A stretch of 64,000 bases of DNA, taken from the NCBI GenBank assembly GCA_028023455.1, contig JAQFVV010012506.1:2660714-2724713 (forward strand). The letters run 5' to 3'. A program made the position numbers and the translations under genes. The notes under the pieces were generated by a model, which saw only the letters and a program-made list of their open reading frames with translations, ran no database searches and had not been told where the DNA came from. Of the stretch, positions 49,644 to 60,389 are shown one piece after another (positions within the stretch are counted from its first letter, which is position 1; each line of letters opens with the position of its first letter). This stretch comes from Epiperipatus broadwayi (taxonomy: Eukaryota > Onychophora > Udeonychophora > Euonychophora > Peripatidae).

Positions 49644-52600
49644 ATGTTCTGCAAAATTGCTGGCATTAACATTCATGGCATCAACTCAATTGATAGAGTT
49701 CTAGCTATTAAAAACTGGCTCTCGCTCTGCTCCCCTCATATACTTCTTATGGGTGAAACTAAATATCACCATAAGACCGATCATAAAATACTATCTCTTC
49801 TCTCAACTCTTGGATTTACTAGATTTTCCATAGGCCATTCTGCTTCAGGTGGAGTCGGTATTCTGCTCAGCAAGTCAACACCACCAAACAGTTTTAGCAT
49901 TCTATTCCTAGATGCCAATATTATTATCATAGAAATAGACTATTGGGGTTATCCGATCATCATAGCTTATATATATACAGCCAAAGACACCTCTCAATAT
50001 CTAAAAATAATCCACATCCCAAATGCCATCAACGCTAACAGAGCCTCCCCTACTATTCTTCTGGGAGACTTTAACACCACATACAATGACTTCAACAAGA
50101 GATTTTTGCATCTAATAAATCACAGATTAATGTGTGGAGAGGGCTTCTTCCTTCCAGAAGCCTACTCTTTCTATACTAAAACTAAAAAGTCCCTGATTGA
50201 TTTGGTTTACTACACCCCAGACCTCCATTTCAACCTTGATGCAGCCTTGGCCCCTGTTGCTTTCTCTGATCATATGGCTCTAATCTTACAACTTACACCT
50301 ATTTCAATCCCTGCACCTATTGATGGACCTGGTAAAACCATGCGCATGATCACCCAATCAAATATGACTGAAGCGATAGTATCTGAGGCATACATCCTTT
50401 TCCAGAAAATAAACATCCTTTCCCTTCCTGCTGAGGAGGGCTGGTTTTCCTTCATCGGAATACTACAATCCATATTAAATCACCACGCCAGGAAAATCAA
50501 AGGACCTAATGGCTTTCTAAATGATCTAACAGACATTAATATACAACTTCAAGCTTTACAGCAAAATTTCACAAATACAGAAAAAATCATCTTCCTTAAA
50601 AATCTCTACAAAATCAAGCAAAAGTCCCTTGCAGAATATATATCCATCAGAAGAGCCAAATGTTTCTTAGCACAACAACACTGCTGGACGAGAGACTACC
50701 TTAGATGGGCACTGGGGTACAATAGAAAACAAATCACTCCCTTATCCATTAATTCTAATGGAACCAATCTCATTGGCTTTCCAATGATGCAGCACATCAG
50801 CAAACAATTCTGCCAATTAATGCAAAAAGATGGAGCTCCTCCTATAAACAGCTGGTTGGATGCTGGTGACCCCGGCGAACATGGCATCACAGAAATCCAA
50901 ATCAAAAAGAAGATAACATCTCTCCCTGACGGCATTCATTCTGGCCTTCATGGCATCCCAAATTTCCTTCTCAAACACCTCAGTCAATTCACTGTGCCAA
51001 TTATTAAAAAAATGATTGATCACCTAGCCTCCGGCAACAGAAACGTAACAGATCTTTACCCAGTGGCACTCATGCCTTTTATTAAAAAAGCAAAACCACT
51101 AAGTGACATTAACAATATCTGGCCAATTTCCATGACCCCATTGCTTATCAAGATAATTGAGTCAGTCATTAAAGATCAAATCCAAACTCAAATCCTTAGC
51201 CATATCTCATCAAACCAATACGGAAAAAAGGGATCATCAACCTCGCATGCTATGTCCAATGTAACTGCACTATTCAATTACATCAGAGGACATCGTAAAT
51301 CAAAACCTATTGCTGTCCAGCTGGATGTTGCAGCAGCATTTGATTCAGTCCAGATAAATATCCTCCTGGATATTCTGTCGGAATGCGACATTCCAGCCGG
51401 GATTGTTCAGATGATCAGCAATCTGCTCAACAACAGAGAGATTTTTCTCTCTCTTGATGGCAAGATCACACCAGGCTTCAAGCCATACAAGTCGATCCCT
51501 CAAGGATCTCCACTCAGTGCCCTTTTCTTCACAGCATACATCAACCCTCTTCTGATGGATATAGAAAAAAACCTCCCTGGAATTTTCCTTCCCTCTCTCA
51601 ATAAAAACTTCAATGTATTTGCATATATAGATGACATCATGGTTGTTCTTCCCACCATTAAATACCTTCCCCATCTCATGAACATCTTAAACAGAAATAC
51701 AGCGAAACTTGGCCTACAAATAAACTTTAACAAATCTTCCATCTGGAAGATTATGTCTGGTAAACAAATTAACTCTCCCTTTTCTGCAAAACCCCAAAGA
51801 TACCTAGGTTTCCCAATCTTCAAAACACCAACTGCAATGGCAAGAGAGATTCAAGATGCAATCCTCCATTCAACTGAAGCCATCACCACGTCACTCTCTA
51901 GAGTATATCTTTCATTATATGGAAAGGTTGGCCTCCTCAACATGATCATAATGCCAAAAATCTCATATTACCTTCCATTCGTAAAAATGTCTAAACAGTT
52001 TCAAAATAAAATCAACTGATTATGTAGCAAACTTCTTTGGAGAGGAAGGATAGTTGCTATTAGCTTGCGAGGCATCCAACGACCACGCAGGTTCAATGGA
52101 CTGTCATTCCACTCAATACAAGCAATAATTTTACAGAAAACCCACAACACTCTACATAATCTGATCCTCTCCTGTGGATACTCCAACATTATTAAAAAAA
52201 TTACACCGACAGATCGTCCTCCGCCCTCTGCCAGTTCATGGATAGCCTCCCTAATAGACCACCTACAACTTTATAACCCAATAATGCCCTTTAACCTTAA
52301 CAAAAAAATCACCTTATGGGAAGCATACAATATAATCAACTATAATCAACAACCCATAAAAACCAGCCTAAAAGTAACCAACCAAAGACTCATTTCACAC
52401 TTTAAAAGATGGAGTCTGGAACCCAAATTCCTTGACTTCATCATTAAAATAAATCTTAATGCGCTTCCCACGAATTGGTTCCTTTATCACCGAAGAGGTT
52501 TTACCAGCATTGACCCTATATGTGGTCTGTGTGCTCGTGAAGATGAAACCATAGACCATATTATACACCGGTGCCCAAGACTTAAAACACTGAAAGATAT

Positions 52601-52871
52601 AATTATAATCAATTCCAACATAAGACCTGATATGATTTTCTCACTTGAAAATGCCATTCATAATGGGTTTTTTTCAATAATAAGGCTTTCTACCTTTGTC
52701 CTTTATTCCATATGGATAGTGAGATGCAAAACTCTCATGGAATTACCCCCGCCACAAATCATACCATTGTTTTATCAAACGCTCAAAAAAATCAAGAAAC
52801 GTGACCAGCTCCTGGCCTCCAGTAAAGTCTTTGATGACACCTGGTCTTTAACTGCTCTTTCCTTTTCCTGA
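49644..52871 (+). pseudogene. L1/Tx1-like ORF2: endonuclease-reverse transcriptase with one stop
   Basis: This is one continuous frame of about 1,075 codons interrupted only by TGA at 52017-52019, between KIN and LCSKLLWRG. Domains in order: endonuclease with GET (Glu38), GDFN (141-144) and SDH (208-210); reverse transcriptase with IWPISMTPLL (about 492-501), motif A QLDVAAAFDS (Asp561), motif B PQGSPLSALF (619-628) and motif C FAYIDD (659-664); and, after the stop, a C-terminal zinc-binding motif CGLCAREDETIDHIIHRC (C-x2-C...H...C). The enzyme nicks the target and copies the element RNA onto it. The stop would remove the C-terminal third, so this copy is probably inactive. All catalytic residues I can check are intact, so inactivation looks recent. 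The start ATG at 49644 directly precedes the conserved GINIHGINS strand. Confidence 0.9.
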
Positions 52872-53124
52872 TTATCAACTCCCACCTACCCAGCATTATA
52901 GAATAGGAAATTCTAAAAGAAAATATTCATGTTTATATAAAAAATGCTTATTCCATTAATCAAGTTCTTAGAATCTCATCACTATACCTAACCACATAAG
53001 AGTATAACAATTGTACTCTCATAACAAAATCTAGCCAGATAACAAATAGAACATTATACAATCATATTATTGTACAATTTATTCATTTATCTATCCTTTA
53101 TTAGTATGTAATCACTTTATTGTT

Positions 53125-53130
53125 AATAAA
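53125..53130 (+). terminator. polyadenylation signal of the LINE
   Basis: AATAAA lies about 15 bases before the 3' end of the element at 53145. No long A-tail follows. Confidence 0.5.
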
Positions 53131-53145
53131 ATTTTTGTTGAAATG

Positions 53146-53215
53146 AAATTTCTCTGGAAGAATGCATTGAGATCTGGGTAAAATTTCTTTTGACTCAAGC
53201 CAAGAAATGAAACTA
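53146..53215 (-). pseudogene. first half of the BED finger of hAT 2
   Basis: On the minus strand the sequence reads FISWLESKEILPRSQCIL, which aligns with the start of a BED finger (..GFTxxGDExxPxPQCVxC). Removing the LINE and one target copy would place it directly before EILFKEYMKPAKL at 48889. The two halves are then out of frame by one base, so the finger had a frameshift or acquired one later. Confidence 0.7.
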
Positions 53216-53877
53216 AATTTTAAATAATTGGGATTGAATTGCCAAACAACAGTCCATTTTCATTTTGCCTGAGGCAAATCGTTTTGTGAATAAATAATAT
53301 TTTTATTAGCATTTAAAGTACCTATACTTGATTTTTGAAAAAAAAGTATGCATTAGGTTTGGTGTTTTCTTGTTATTATTCATTTTTAAATGGCCAAAAT
53401 TCATCAAAGTAAAAAATATCAAGTACTTACTATACTTTAATTTATAGTCCACACCTATTATGTAGTAATTCCTATCATTGTGCACCAGTGCAATTCCGAT
53501 CTAGTGGCTGCAGCAAACTACATTGTACATACGACTGTCAACTGTCAGGTTATTTTTGTACATACTATAGTCTGTCTCAGAGTATGATGTGCACATGCAT
53601 AAAATTGTTAATGGAACACTGTTTTTACTGTGATATAACTTATACTAGGAAGTAGAAACTTTTTTGTATTTCTTGTAGTATTTTGTTTCTGAGTTTATAT
53701 TCTATGAATAAAATAATTAACAAACAAAAGAAAATCTTAGAACTGAATTAAAGGTAAATTTAATAAAATTGGTCATAATTTAAAAAATTGTAAAAAAATA
53801 TGTTTTAAATATAAACAAATTGTAAGCTTTTTGCAGACCATTAAAATTTTTTAGAAACCATGAGTTGAGAAACACTG
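53216..53877. other. right non-coding end of hAT 2
   Basis: Non-coding subterminal sequence between the transposase start and the inverted repeat TGAGTTGAGAAACACTG. It is moderately less AT-rich near 53480-53600. Confidence 0.5.
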
Positions 53878-54212
53878 ATCGAAAAGATAGCAGTATTGTA
53901 AAAATTGGTAGCAGTACTTTTTTTTTCATTCAAATACTGATTTTATTTTGACAATATTTTTTTATCTAAGATATATAACAGTTTTTATCTGCCTTCTTAA
54001 ATTTTGTGGTATAATTTATCTTTGAAAGTATATACATTTTTTGACTATAAAATAAAATCTTATTTGAAATAAATTCTTTTGGTTAGCAATATGAAATTAA
54101 TTTATTAAGTATCTTTTATTAAGATGGTCTAATGTTTTGGAAATCAATTTGCAATATTTTTATGGGAGTTAGAAAGTGACAAAAATCACTCAGAGAAAAT
54201 TTTATTGTAAAG

Positions 54213-55094
54213 TAGGTATGGACAAACTTCATGGCCATAAGAGCCAAATGTTAAAACTTAGATATTTTCAAGAGCCACAATTAAATTTTTGTATTCAATC
54301 GAAGCATATATTTGGCTTATAATTATCTGATAAGTTTGAACAAAGTATTATATTTCCAGGAAACAGTAACAATAAAAGGATCAATGTTGATGACATAAAC
54401 AAAATTGCTATCACAAAGGAATAAAGCATGTATTGGTTCAAAATAAAATGTAAATATACCATACTAATATAAATTATATCATGATTTTTTTTCAAAAGTT
54501 TTGTGAGCCACATTGGACCATCTAGAGTAGGAGAAATTGGCAAACTATGGCTCACAAGTCAAATGTGGGTCTTTGATTCCAATTTCATAGCTCTTTTTAT
54601 TATGATAAACATAAACACGTTTTATTTCCTCCTGTAATTTATAAATAAATTGTTTGATGACTTCAGGAGAGAAAAATATACATTACAATGAGAAAAATAT
54701 ACATTACAATGTTTTTTTGAATTTAGCCTTATTATAGAATAGTAATTATAGTATATGATGAGTATTTAAATATTAGCAATTCATGAATAAATCAAACTCG
54801 TAAGTAATTTTTTGTTTTTATTTATTTATTTTTAAGATATTTTTTTTATTTTCGTTAGGATATATACAGGTGCTATTATGTTCTATTACTAAAATAAAAG
54901 CCATTCAAAATTTTGGTATTTTCCGTAGACATATTTTTTTTGTTCATGTCCTTGGTGGGGGAGATAGGTTTTCCTTGTGGTTCTTTAATGAGTGTGTGTG
55001 TGTGATTTAAACAAATAGTTCTTCATGTTAACATGTTTGTTGACCCCTGATCTAGAGAATTGTATGTGGCTCATGAGTTACAGTTTGGCCATGG
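54213..55094. mobile_element. outer hAT-type non-autonomous element
   Basis: The left side TAGGTATGGACAAACTTCAT, with GGCCATAAGAGCC, pairs with the right-side sequence GGCTCATGAGTTACAG and TTTGGCCATGGTG as imperfect inverted repeats. The insertion at 54528-55049 splits it. I could not find a convincing target duplication, so the exact ends are uncertain. Confidence 0.45.
54528..55049. mobile_element. inner hAT-type non-autonomous element (522 bp)
   Basis: It is flanked by perfect 8-bp duplications, ATCTAGAG (54520-54527 and 55050-55057). The tips are TAGGAGAAATTGGCAAAC at the left, and CAGGGGTCAACAAACATG read from the right. A (GT)n run lies near 54994. No transposase is encoded. Confidence 0.75.
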
Positions 55095-57423
55095 TGCATA
55101 TAGAACTATTAATACTGATAAAATATATTTTATTATTATAAAATTTCAAGTTTACATTTGGAATAATATTAAAATTAATTTTATGCATCTTGAAACATAT
55201 TGGGCAGTAATTTTGCAGTTTTCATCATTTTGGCCAGATTAATTTGAAACTTTTTGTGTGTTACCATCTTTATCATTATCTTTAAAAATGATAAAAAAAT
55301 TATTCTAGGAATTATTCAGCTTAGTAACTCTGTTTTCAAAGGAGCTTCATAAGTTTATTTCTTATGAAAAATGTTGGTACTGAATTGTTTTATAAAACAA
55401 CCAGGACAGGATTAGATTGGTAAGACCAATGCTTTCAGCTAATGAAGAAAAGCATTAAACTTGCTTAGGAAAAATAATTTTTGAAACCATTTCAAAAATA
55501 ATAAATATATCTAGAAAATAAGTGAATGGCTTCATTGTAGTAACCACACAAGACAATTAAAAAATTATTAAATATTATGTTGTCAACCAAATTTTAATAT
55601 TATAAAACAGTTCATTTTAGGAATATGATTTAATGAATAACTAACGATTTCACACTCAACGAAAAAAGTATAAGCTGATATTTCCATGATGAGATTTTAC
55701 AGATCTGTTTAGAAATAAAATAATCAACCAGCCCCTACATTTAAACTACTTACATGTGAATGGATATTAACAGCTTCAAATGATGACATTTTATATTTTA
55801 AGGCAGTATGTCATTTGCTTATACTGGATGTTTCCTATATTTGTAAATAGAGGAATTTAAACTCAGAATTATTCAGTCTATTCATTTTCCACACTATCTC
55901 AAGCACTTGATGCACAGACCACACATGTACAAAAAAGATATGTATTTCATGCAGAACTAGCACTCATCAGTTAGCCCAGATTATAATCTCCCACGCATAC
56001 ATGCAATCAGTGCTCAGTTTATATTGATAGCAATTCCTCAAACTTTAATGAGCAGACCTCAATTTTCTCACCCTTCCAAATATTCAACTTCCATTCATTT
56101 CATTGAAAAACTGATGAAATACATATACTGGGATCATGTATTTTTTTTTTTGCTTGTGTGTGATCATGTGTATTGGTTGCTGGAGATAGAATGGAGTATT
56201 AATAGACTGAAAAATTCAAATCTCTCTATTTAGATATTTTGTATTATTTTCATATTGCATATATTTAATATATACGCATGTGTATGCACACACATAATTT
56301 ATAAATACATTAAATTATACATATTTAATATTTACATGTAGAACAAACACTGACATTAACTCTAATTCAATATACAAGCATATAAATAACAACTGTAGCT
56401 AACTTACAGCATTACTACTGGAGATAGTAGTTATAAAGTAAGCTAGATATAGTTGTTATTTATTAATTTACATATTGGTATATTGAAAATTGTAGAATTC
56501 TGGGGTGTTTTATCTTATTATATATTATTGCGTTTGGTTTAATCATTTTGAAATTTTACATAGGAAGTACAGTATAAATTGTAAAACATTTGATTTGTTA
56601 TATATACACATTTACATATTAGGTTCATTATAGGTATTGCCATCTGAACTTTACACTATTTCTTCTGTTTGGTTATCTTGCTAAAACCAAACGCTATGAC
56701 ATATGGAAAAAAAAAGAAATATAATTTCACTTAAAGCTTTGCATTTTACCTCTTTTAATCAAAGTTGTTTTTTTTAAAAAAAAACTCTTCACCTGGTTTG
56801 ATTTTATATCAATAATCTATTTACTTAAATTAAGTCAGCTTTATTAGCTAAATTTTACCTTAGTTTAGTTTAAAATACATTTTTATTTTTTTTCTATGCA
56901 TTATCATTAATATTTACTAACCCAAAATCATAGTTTAAAGCATGTTGTTTTTGCTTTTTTTCAAGTTTCTGTAAAACTTTCATAATTCAAGCCCCCAATT
57001 CTTTAAATTTAATTTAATGTTTATTGGTAATAAGCATATTATATACCACTGTTATCATTTACTATTTCTATAACTATTATTTATAGCTATTAGTAGAGCA
57101 AATGTAATAATTACACTTTCACAATCCTTATTTTATAAATAATGGAATGGGATATTTTTATTTATACTCAACATATTTTTAAAATCATCATACATTATCC
57201 ATGATGGAAGATATACATTTTATTAAATATTTTATTATTTATTGTATTATGTATTAATACCCTCAGTAGTCTTCTTTTTTATCAGTTTACTAATTATTTA
57301 ATGTGATAAATAGATAATAGAATGGCTTTATTGCTCAGTTCATGAGAAGTTAGAATACCCAAACTGGAATCTATCCCAGAATCTTATGCTACAAAGTCTG
57401 ACACTTTAGCTTTGCATTAAATC
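55095..57423. other. AT-rich intronic DNA with a SINE tail fragment
   Basis: The only recognised item is CGCTATGACATATGG followed by A's at about 56690-56715, the 3' end of the SINE family seen at 57436. No gene is seen. Confidence 0.45.
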
Positions 57424-57435
57424 ATTCAGAGCAGT

Positions 57436-57545
57436 CAAGCGTTGTTAGCCGAGAGGTCATCGCACCTGCCTTGCAAGCAAGTAGTTGGTTGCAGACGGGT
57501 GTGGGTTCGCATCCCGGCCGAAACTATGACATATGGAAAAAAAAA
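57436..57545 (+). mobile_element. tRNA-derived SINE, long-variable-arm head
   Basis: A perfect 12-bp duplication, ATTCAGAGCAGT, flanks it (57424-57435 and 57546-57557). CAAGC is followed by a tRNA-like part with A box TTAGCCGAGAGGT, an anticodon-arm-like CCTGCCTTGCAAGCAAG, an enlarged variable region and B box TGGGTTCGCATCCC. The tail TATGACATATGG and an A-run end it. The body beyond the tRNA is only about 15 bp, so it is unusually compact. The A-box type and large variable arm suggest a Ser/Leu-type tRNA ancestor. Confidence 0.88.
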
Positions 57546-57978
57546 ATTCAGAGCAGTTACTATAATTATCGGATGCCAATGATAATCATTACTCAATCAA
57601 TCATATTTATAATCTTCATTTACTATTCATTGTTTTAAGGTTATTATTATTCTGCAGGTAATTTTTTTTCTGACTTTATTAATTATCCATAATTTGCTTT
57701 AAATTTTAAAATTTCATTGTAATAACTAGGAAATTATTTAATATTTTGTTACTATCCCTTTTTATTTGAATTTTCATGAATAAAGATATTATTAAAAGTT
57801 ATGTTAAAACTGAATTGAGAAATTATATAATAGAAAAATGTTTAAATTATAATTTTATTGTTAGTATTTAGTATTAAATCAGAATTTGGTAATGTGATAT
57901 TTAAAATATATTTTATTTATTAATGATATTATTAATACTACAGTTGTTTAAAAGTTTATTATAATTTTTATATTATAG

Positions 57979-58274
57979 GTTGTGGAAATGGTAAATATCT
58001 TAATTTTAATCGGGAAATATATAAAATTGGTTTGGATCGTTGTACAAAATTGGTTGAAATTGCTCATCAAAAACATCATGAGGTGCTTATTAGTGACAAT
58101 ATGCATCTTCCATTTAAAGACGAAACCTTTGATGGAGTATTGTCGATCGCTGTCATTCACCATTTTGCCACAGTAGAACGTCGAGTTCAAGCTTTACGTG
58201 AATTAGCTCGTATTTTACGTATTGGTGGCCGTGTCATGATTTCTGTTTGGGCCATGGAACAAGAGCGCAGAAAA
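57979..58274 (+). CDS. Trm9-family tRNA methyltransferase, catalytic exon
   Basis: The exon completes Gly63 and encodes residues 64-161 of the joined protein. With the upstream exon it gives SAM motif I DVGCGNGKYL (61-70), the acidic motif II residue in IGLDR (Asp82), SDNMHLPFKDETFD (101-114; motif III/post-II region), SIAVIHHFATVERR (118-131) and the family signature VWAMEQ (152-157). These residues bind S-adenosylmethionine and place the tRNA wobble base. The donor A/GTAAGT at 58275 leaves phase 0. The next expected block, if TRMT9B-like, would resemble FESQDVLVPW, but it is not found up to 64000. No inactivating change is seen, so the host gene looks functional. VIHHF and WAMEQ exclude most other methyltransferase families. 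Confidence 0.92.
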
Positions 58275-59379
58275 GTAAGTTACAAGTACAGAAAAATACT
58301 CTTGTATATATATGTAGTTGTGAGAAAATCGATTATTAAAATTTTTATATCTTCAAATGAAATATTTATTTATTTACTTGTTGTCTGACCGTTATCAGAG
58401 GTCAAGTGTTAATTAAGTATAAAATACCCAACTGAACACAATATATTTTATTTGATTATATATATAATCTTTTTTTTCATTACGCAATTTTAATGATTAA
58501 ATAATGTGAAATATGATTAATGTTATTAAATAATTGTATTTATTTCCTGTAGGTGGCAGTGTATTTTAGCTTCAGTTTTTATTCTAAGTTCTTATGGTTA
58601 GGCTCAATCTCGACCGTATTTCAAAAAATAAAAATTAGGTTTTAAAGGATTTTGTTTGTTTTGGTTTCAATTTTAAATTCTCCTATTGAAGTTTCGATTT
58701 TTAACTGAAAGATTAAACATTTTGTTTTTAAAATTGAAAACTAAAATAATCTTAATTTCAATTCCTTACAAGAAGATATAATTCAGTAATAATTAAATAT
58801 TGATTATCAGTTACAAAACTTTATATTATAGTAATATTTCTGCGAATAAATACTAAATTTGAGATTTTTTTTTTTTTTAAATGTTTATACAACTTTTCCA
58901 TAAATTTAGAAATGCATTTTGAAGTGCAGGACCTCTTTCTTTCTTAGAGCACAAACGTAACCATATCGAGCGATGCTTCACCATTTCATTGTTTATTTAT
59001 TTAATTGTATGTTTTAAATAATTTGAAAATTTAAAATTTGTTTTCTTTGCAAGGTTGTCAAAACTTTTGAAAATTTATTTATGATTTATTTAAACGAATA
59101 ATTTTTAATAGCATCTATTATATTTTCATTAATCTTTTCATCACCTTTAACCTCTGATCACATGTGCACTGAAGTATCATTTCTATCTATCTGAAATAAG
59201 TATGAAAATGTTTAAAAACAAAGAAATGTAAGAGGCAGCACACTTTTACTATTATAAGTTATTGCTTTTTATTTTTCAATATAGACACCATGAAAAATAA
59301 TTTGAACAAAAAAACATTTTTTATATCATACATTCAAATCTTAATTAATAATAAAAAAACCAAATTTTTTTCCTAACCA
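58275..59379 (+). other. start of the next intron, AT-rich
   Basis: It begins with the donor GTAAGT. No exon of the methyltransferase is recognisable. CCTGTAG/GTGGCAGTG near 58553 looks like an acceptor, but the frame after it has no family resemblance. Confidence 0.6.
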
Positions 59380-60335
59380 CTAAACACCATTTTCTATGCT
59401 TACAATAAGTTGTTAAAACAAACATTACATGATCACCATTTCTTATGCTTGCTATTAACTGTTATTAAAACAGGCAAAACTCTTTATACTTATTGCCACT
59501 CAGTGCAAGCAAGAGTAATTAATGGATGCTAGAAGGCGTGTGAATAAAATCCCCATCTAGTGCCTACTCAAATATTATAGTGTTTTCAATTTAAGTCTCA
59601 TAGTTTTGTAGTTAAATAGAGATAAAGGGTGGCTGCTGGAGGTTTGCATTAGATCCTAAGATCTAAGTGCAGTGCTCTCAGATCCAAGGCTCCTCACTGA
59701 CTAAGGCCACAAACCAGAAACTAGTCTGGGGATATTGGATGACTAGGCACTAGATGGGGATTTTATGCACAAGCCTTCTGGTGTATTGATTACTCTGACT
59801 TGCACTGAGTGACAATACGTTTAGAAGGTTTTCCTGTTTTAATAACTGTTAAAACAAAGGCAAAAACTCTCCATATAGTAGTGCCACCCAGTCAGTACAA
59901 ACCAGAGTTTTTGCCTCGAATGATGATCATGTGATTTTTAGTGATTTAATACCAATTCTGCACATGGAATGATGCTGACTATGGTTATTAAGGGCACCAA
60001 AATGTATAGATACTGAACTGGGTTCAGATGTATATGGTTATACAAGCGAATAAAGTTGGATTAAAAACATTTGTGTTTTTATTTTGAACTCATAGTCTTA
60101 TAGTTAACTAAAAAGGTAAAAAGTCACTGTTAGAGGATTGCATTGGAGCCTACGATCTAGGTGCAATGCTTTCAGATCCAAGACTCTTCACTGATAAAAG
60201 CCACAAAATAGACACTAGTCTGGGAATATTAATCAGTAGACACCAGATAGGGATTTTTATGCACAAACCTTCTTACATACATTGATTAATCTGGTTTGCA
60301 CTGGGGGGCACTGTGCTGGCATGGCTGTTTTGTTC
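59380..60335. mobile_element. foldback element of the GGCAAAACTCTCC family, copy 3 (outer)
   Basis: The head (CACCATTTTCTATGCTTACA then GTTGTTAAAACAAA) is at 59385-59422 and continues after the inner copy as GGCAAAAACTCTCCATATAG at 59859. The interior (TAATACCAATTCTGCAC, ACCAAAATGTATAG, TCAGATCCAAGACTC) parallels copy 1. The right arm is diverged. The CR1-like LINE follows at about 60390. Confidence 0.65.
59423..59846. mobile_element. foldback element of the GGCAAAACTCTCC family, copy 4 (inner)
   Basis: A perfect 12-bp duplication, TGTTAAAACAAA, flanks it (59411-59422 and 59847-59858). It contains the head CATGATCACCATTTCTTATG, a left arm with GGCAAAACTCTTTATAC, and a right arm with AACTAGTCTGGGGATATTGG. 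It sits inside the left arm of copy 3, so the family inserted into itself. Confidence 0.75.
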
Positions 60336-60389
60336 CACAAAATAAGTTAAAGTTTATATTTTTTTTCAAATATTATCAAAGAATTTTAT

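Larger units (their letters stand above)
48891..53145 (+). mobile_element. L1/Tx1-like LINE with inverted 5' end, inserted in hAT 2 (4.25 kb)
   Basis: It lies between perfect 15-bp duplications (48876-48890 and 53146-53160). The + strand carries an ORF1 tail, a complete ORF2 reading (endonuclease, reverse transcriptase, zinc knuckle) and a 3' UTR with AATAAA at about 53125. The first about 240 bp are inverted: they encode the ORF1 zinc-knuckle region on the minus strand. Base composition is richer in C than the surroundings, which fits a recent arrival. Confidence 0.88.
47012..53877 (-). mobile_element. hAT DNA transposon 2, split by a LINE
   Basis: The left tip is CAGTGTTAGTCAACTGACC. Read from the right, the other tip is CAGTGTTTCTCAACTCATGG. 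The 8-bp flanks ATCTAAAA (47004-47011) and ATCGAAAA (53878-53885) match at 7 of 8. The transposase is on the minus strand, with its BED finger near the right end. Without the LINE at 48891-53145 and one target duplication the element is about 2.6 kb, as expected for an autonomous hAT. Confidence 0.85.
13946..57978 (+). other. 44-kb phase-1 intron filled with transposable elements
   Basis: The donor is GTATGT at 13946 and the acceptor is TATATTATAG ending at 57978. Joining the exons restores ADVGCGNGKYL without a gap, which confirms both junctions. The intron holds at least two hAT transposons, RTE, L1/Tx1 and Ty3/gypsy sequences, SINEs and several foldback elements. Most of these carry their own target duplications, so the intron grew by successive insertion. 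No other host exon was recognised inside. Confidence 0.85.

Noticed and set aside
49420-49704. 94-residue + strand frame
   Set aside because: It runs in a different frame across the ORF1 tail and the ORF2 start, and its sequence has no domain.
58553-58650. Possible third methyltransferase exon after CCTGTAG at about 58553
   Set aside because: The phase-0 frame (VAVYFSFSF...) has no similarity to the block that follows WAMEQ in this family and soon meets a stop.
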